Source: Anaerolineales bacterium (GTDB lineage Bacteria > Chloroflexota > Anaerolineae > Anaerolineales > E44-bin32). Taken from it: a DNA stretch of 6,491 bases. Positions within the stretch are counted from its first letter, which is position 1. Every line of letters begins with the position of its first letter. The notes under the pieces were generated by a model that saw nothing but the letters and a program-made list of their open reading frames with translations, did not search any database and was not told where the DNA came from. The translations under genes and the position numbers were made by a program. Below, in pieces: positions 4,150 through 6,491 of the stretch. Where the stretch lies: assembly GCA_023250385.1 (NCBI GenBank), contig JAHFAU010000199.1, positions 1 through 6,491 of the forward strand, in the 5' to 3' direction.

Positions 4150-6001
4150 GCGCACAAAACCACGACGTAGGTCAACCCGAGGGAAGCCCCCCCGGTGGCG
4201 AAGCATCGCACTGCGCTTGGGGGCGATTCTGGCCCTGGTCGGCTTGGCCGGTTGGGCTGGCCTCAGCGCCGAGAGTGCGGCGCCGGTTTCGGCGGGGCCG
4301 GTGGCGCCCCAGGCCCTGCCGGGCCTAGATGCTCGACCGGAGGTCGCCGCTACCGCTCCGGCCCGCCCGAATCTGGTGACCCAGGCCGGTGCTTTCGTTG
4401 TGTCTGCCAGCGTCGCCGGTCGAAGCCAGATCCTGGCATTCGCCCCTGGCGATCCTCAAATCCGCCAGCTGACGGAAGGGGATTGGGACAACCGCGATCC
4501 GGCAGTCAGCCCCAACCTGGACCAGTTGGCTTTCAGTTCGCGTCGAGATGGGAACTGGGAACTTTACTTGTTAAACCTATCGAACGGCGAGCTCCGGCGG
4601 CTGACCGAGACGCCTGAATTCGAGGGCAACCCGACCTGGTCCCCGGATGGCCTGTGGCTGGCCTACGAGGCCCACTATGGCGATGATTTCAACATTTGGA
4701 TTCTGCCTGTCGACGGGAGTCAGGCTGCGCTCCAACTCACCGATCACCCGGCGGCCGATTTTGCCCCCTCTTGGGACCCGGGAGGCCGGCGGATCGCCTT
4801 CGTGTCGGAGCGGGAAGGCTCCCCAGATATTTTCCTGGCGGACCTCGACAAGCCCACCGACCGGTTCAGCAATCTGACCCACACCCCAGATATTGCCGAG
4901 GCAGATCCGGCCTTCAGCCCTGATGGATCGCAGATCGCTTTTTCAATCCAACTGGATGGCCTCTATGGGATTGAGCGGCTGCAGCTCGGCCCGCCGGCAG
5001 CCACGGCGGATTGGGTAGGACAGGGACAGGATCCGGCCTGGGTCGCCGACGGCCGGGCCCTGTCGGGGATCCTGCGCACGCCCTTTACTTCGCACGTCGT
5101 GACCTACCCTCTTGAAGGTCCACTGAATGAGCTCGGAGGCTCGCTGGAGGGCCGCATCGATCAGCTGCACTGGTCGCCGATTCCGCTGGCTGGACTCGGC
5201 CTGCCGGCGCCCGCCCCGACCGGGGCGCTCTTTGAGGTTGTCTGGGATCAGCCGCGGGCCGAGGGCGATCGGCTGGCGATCGTGCCGCTCGACGGGGTCC
5301 GCCCGTTCGGAATGAGCTTGTCCGACGCCGCCGACGAAGCCTTCGCCGCGCTGCGAACGCGGGTGGCTCAAGAGGCCGGGTGGGATTTCCTCTCCCAATT
5401 GCAGCACGCGTTCGTCGGGGTCAACGATCCGCTACCGCCGGGGTACGCCTACAACGATTGGCTTTATACCGGCCGGGCATTCGCCGTCAGCCGAGCTGCA
5501 TACCAGTCAGGATGGATGGCGGTCGTTCGGGAGGATTTTGGATTCCAGACTTTCTGGCGAGTCTTCGTACGGACCGCTGCCCAGGACGGGTCTCAGGGCG
5601 AGCCGCTCCGCTGGCGGCCGTGGGACTTCGATCGGCGCTACGCCGGCGATCCAACGGCTTACGATGAGGGCGGAGCGGAGCAGGAGACTCCGCCGACTGG
5701 ATACTATATCGACTTTACCGCGCTGGCTGCCGATTACGGCTTCGACCGGCTGCCCGCACTCTCGAATTGGAGGAGCTTCTATCCGGGGGCTCGGTTCGAC
5801 GAGTTCGCGCTGCGGGAGTCGTTCGATTGGGTGACGGCAATGCGGCAGTTGTATCCGGACTCTGCGATCGTCACCCCGACCCCGTATCAGACCCCAACCC
5901 CAACCCCAACCAACACCCCCAGGCCGACTCCAACTCCCTGGTGGTGGCGGTGGCGGACGCCGACGCCTACACCCAGCTCCACCCCCACCGTCCAGCCGTA
6001 G
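4148..6001 (+). CDS. Exported PD40 propeller protein with a degenerate M15-like domain and Thr-Pro tail
   Basis: The protein has 617 residues from TTG 4148, chosen for the Shine-Dalgarno AGGGA nine bases upstream and the absence of another in-frame start. Residues 1-18 are strongly basic and 19-40 hydrophobic; without a Cys this is a Sec signal or membrane anchor. Four PD40 blades follow: near 114-152 (VSPNLDQLAFSS), 158-198 (TWSPDGLWLAYEA), 203-245 (SWDPGGRRIAFVS) and 252-281 (AFSPDGSQIAFS), with a faded fifth near 297. Residues 390-570 resemble M15/LAS peptidases: a helix ending AGWDFLS, then NDWLYTGRAFAV aligning with SxHxxGxAxD, then AADYGF and a final block FDEF. The ligand positions read Leu439, Ala446 and probably Glu552, so zinc catalysis is not expected. 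Residues 575-617 are a Thr/Pro tail broken by WWWRWR. It probably works outside the membrane, perhaps binding wall material, with the M23 protein encoded four bases downstream. The M15 relation is by eye only. Confidence 0.85.
   Translation: MRTKPRRRSTRGKPPRWRSIALRLGAILALVGLAGWAGLSAESAAPVSAGPVAPQALPGLDARPEVAATAPARPNLVTQAGAFVVSASVAGRSQILAFAPGDPQIRQLTEGDWDNRDPAVSPNLDQLAFSSRRDGNWELYLLNLSNGELRRLTETPEFEGNPTWSPDGLWLAYEAHYGDDFNIWILPVDGSQAALQLTDHPAADFAPSWDPGGRRIAFVSEREGSPDIFLADLDKPTDRFSNLTHTPDIAEADPAFSPDGSQIAFSIQLDGLYGIERLQLGPPAATADWVGQGQDPAWVADGRALSGILRTPFTSHVVTYPLEGPLNELGGSLEGRIDQLHWSPIPLAGLGLPAPAPTGALFEVVWDQPRAEGDRLAIVPLDGVRPFGMSLSDAADEAFAALRTRVAQEAGWDFLSQLQHAFVGVNDPLPPGYAYNDWLYTGRAFAVSRAAYQSGWMAVVREDFGFQTFWRVFVRTAAQDGSQGEPLRWRPWDFDRRYAGDPTAYDEGGAEQETPPTGYYIDFTALAADYGFDRLPALSNWRSFYPGARFDEFALRESFDWVTAMRQLYPDSAIVTPTPYQTPTPTPTNTPRPTPTPWWWRWRTPTPTPSSTPTVQP
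5872..5993 (+). repeat. Thr-Pro low-complexity tail DNA
   Basis: This C-rich tract encodes alternating Thr-Pro/Ser-Pro (residues about 575-615) and includes near-perfect CCCCAA units at about 5891-5910. It is split by a TGG/CGG run (5939-5956) encoding WWWRWR. Such tails are typical wall-spanning or extended linkers of surface proteins; the simple repeats can change length by slippage. Confidence 0.8.
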
Positions 6002-6005
6002 ATCC

Positions 6006-6491
6006 ATGCGGCAGGACTCCACCACAGTCTTCCGACTTAGGCGAAATATCAACCGGCAGGTCGTTATCCGACGGCAATACCGGGGGCGAAGAGCTACGCA
6101 CTCGCTGCGGGTGGCCGGGCTTGCTACTGCCCAGATCATATTGCTGTCGTTCCTGGGTTGCGCCCCAAACCGATCGCTCACGCCCGCCGCCCAGTCGGTG
6201 AACGGCCCGCTTCGTAAGGAAGCACCCACGATCGCTCCTGCAGAAACTTCGGTCGACGGCCCTGTCCTGGAACCGGCAGCCACTCAATCCATCATCGACC
6301 TGCCGGAGGCTGCGCCGAATCCGGTCTCTGATTGGCGTCCCCCTCCTTACGCGATCCCACTCGCGATCCGGCCCACCGACCACTTCTACTTCGTCCGGCC
6401 GGTCCCTTCAGGGGAGGTCAATTGGCCGAATCCTCGCTATCGGTACGGCAGCACTGCGTTTGGGGAGGAGCCCATCCATACCGGTGTGGAT
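6006..6491 (+). CDS. M23-family peptidase lipoprotein, N-terminal part (cut by right edge)
   Basis: An open frame runs from ATG 6006 to the window end (162 residues) without a stop. An Arg-rich head (1-36) is followed by a hydrophobic stretch and the lipobox LSFLGC with Cys52, so the protein is probably a lipoprotein. The 36-residue head is long; GTG 6111 would give a more usual leader (MAGLATAQIILLSFLGC). A Pro/Ala-rich linker leads to HFYFVRPVPSGEVNWPNPRY and then HTGVD (158-162). In M23 peptidases the His and Asp of HxGxD are the first two zinc ligands; the rest of the domain, including the later HxH, lies outside the window. M23 enzymes cut peptide cross-links in peptidoglycan. It starts 4 bases after the TAG of the propeller gene with no clear Shine-Dalgarno, so it is probably co-transcribed and translationally coupled. 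Whether the remaining catalytic residues are intact cannot be judged. Confidence 0.78.
   Translation, partial: MRQDSTTVFRLRRNINRQVVIRRQYRGRRATHSLRVAGLATAQIILLSFLGCAPNRSLTPAAQSVNGPLRKEAPTIAPAETSVDGPVLEPAATQSIIDLPEAAPNPVSDWRPPPYAIPLAIRPTDHFYFVRPVPSGEVNWPNPRYRYGSTAFGEEPIHTGVD

Noticed and set aside
3727..4206. Minus-strand frame 3727-4206 opposite the DUF4126 fragment
   Set aside because: It has no family signature and runs across the 4082-4109 promoter. The plus frame carries the DUF4126 core motif.
5507..6383. Minus-strand frames (5507-6283 and 5967-6383) opposite the operon
   Set aside because: They consist of antisense of the Thr-Pro tail and the M23 leader, including Gly/Pro/Arg runs. The plus strand has recognisable domains throughout.
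1..6491. tRNA, rRNA or CRISPR array
   Set aside because: No cloverleaf with TTCRA-type arm, no rRNA-like conserved stretch and no regularly spaced short repeats were seen on either strand.

Overview
The window is GC-rich DNA that most resembles a Chloroflexota (Anaerolineae-like) chromosome. This rests on three things: exported PD40/TolB-type propeller proteins, a long Thr-Pro/Ser-Pro C-terminal tail of the kind common in that phylum, and lipoprotein-like leaders. The assignment is inferred from style; there is no rRNA or other marker gene in the window.

Left part (1-2941, minus strand). A two-gene unit reads leftwards. The first gene (1340-2764) encodes a roughly 474-residue protein with a WXG100/LXG-like helical N-terminus, an unrecognised middle and a Gly/Gln-rich helical C-terminal region. 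The second (288-1343) encodes a probable exported propeller protein and overlaps the first by a GTGA stop/start junction. About 1.33 kb further left, the last 36 codons of the first gene, the same GTGA junction and the first codons of the second gene occur again at about 92% DNA identity. This suggests that another copy of the propeller gene starts at 16 and runs off the left edge.

Control region (2765-2941). This gap separates the minus-strand unit from a plus-strand gene for a compact 108-residue WXG100 protein (2942-3268). It holds a palindromic ATTATATAAT that supplies a TATAAT on both strands, a perfect 6+3+6 inverted repeat directly beside it, a 7+1+7 inverted repeat, and a 9-bp direct repeat 33 bp apart. 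This looks like a shared, regulated bidirectional promoter. A small WXG protein, a larger WXG/LXG-like protein and a duplicated surface propeller together suggest a type VII-like secreted or contact system. No ESX ATPase, recognised toxin domain or proven immunity gene is present.

Middle (3269-4081). This is decayed DNA: a 9-bp inverted repeat after the WXG gene, a minus-strand lipoprotein-like remnant, about 200 bases without a recognisable gene, and a truncated DUF4126 membrane-protein fragment.

Right part (4082-6491, plus strand). A good promoter drives a 617-residue exported protein: a PD40 propeller, then a domain that looks by eye like an M15/LAS-type peptidase with its zinc ligands replaced, then a Thr-Pro tail interrupted by WWWRWR. 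Four bases later starts a lipoprotein M23-type peptidase, cut by the window end just after its first HxGxD zinc motif. The pair is probably a cell-wall remodelling operon.
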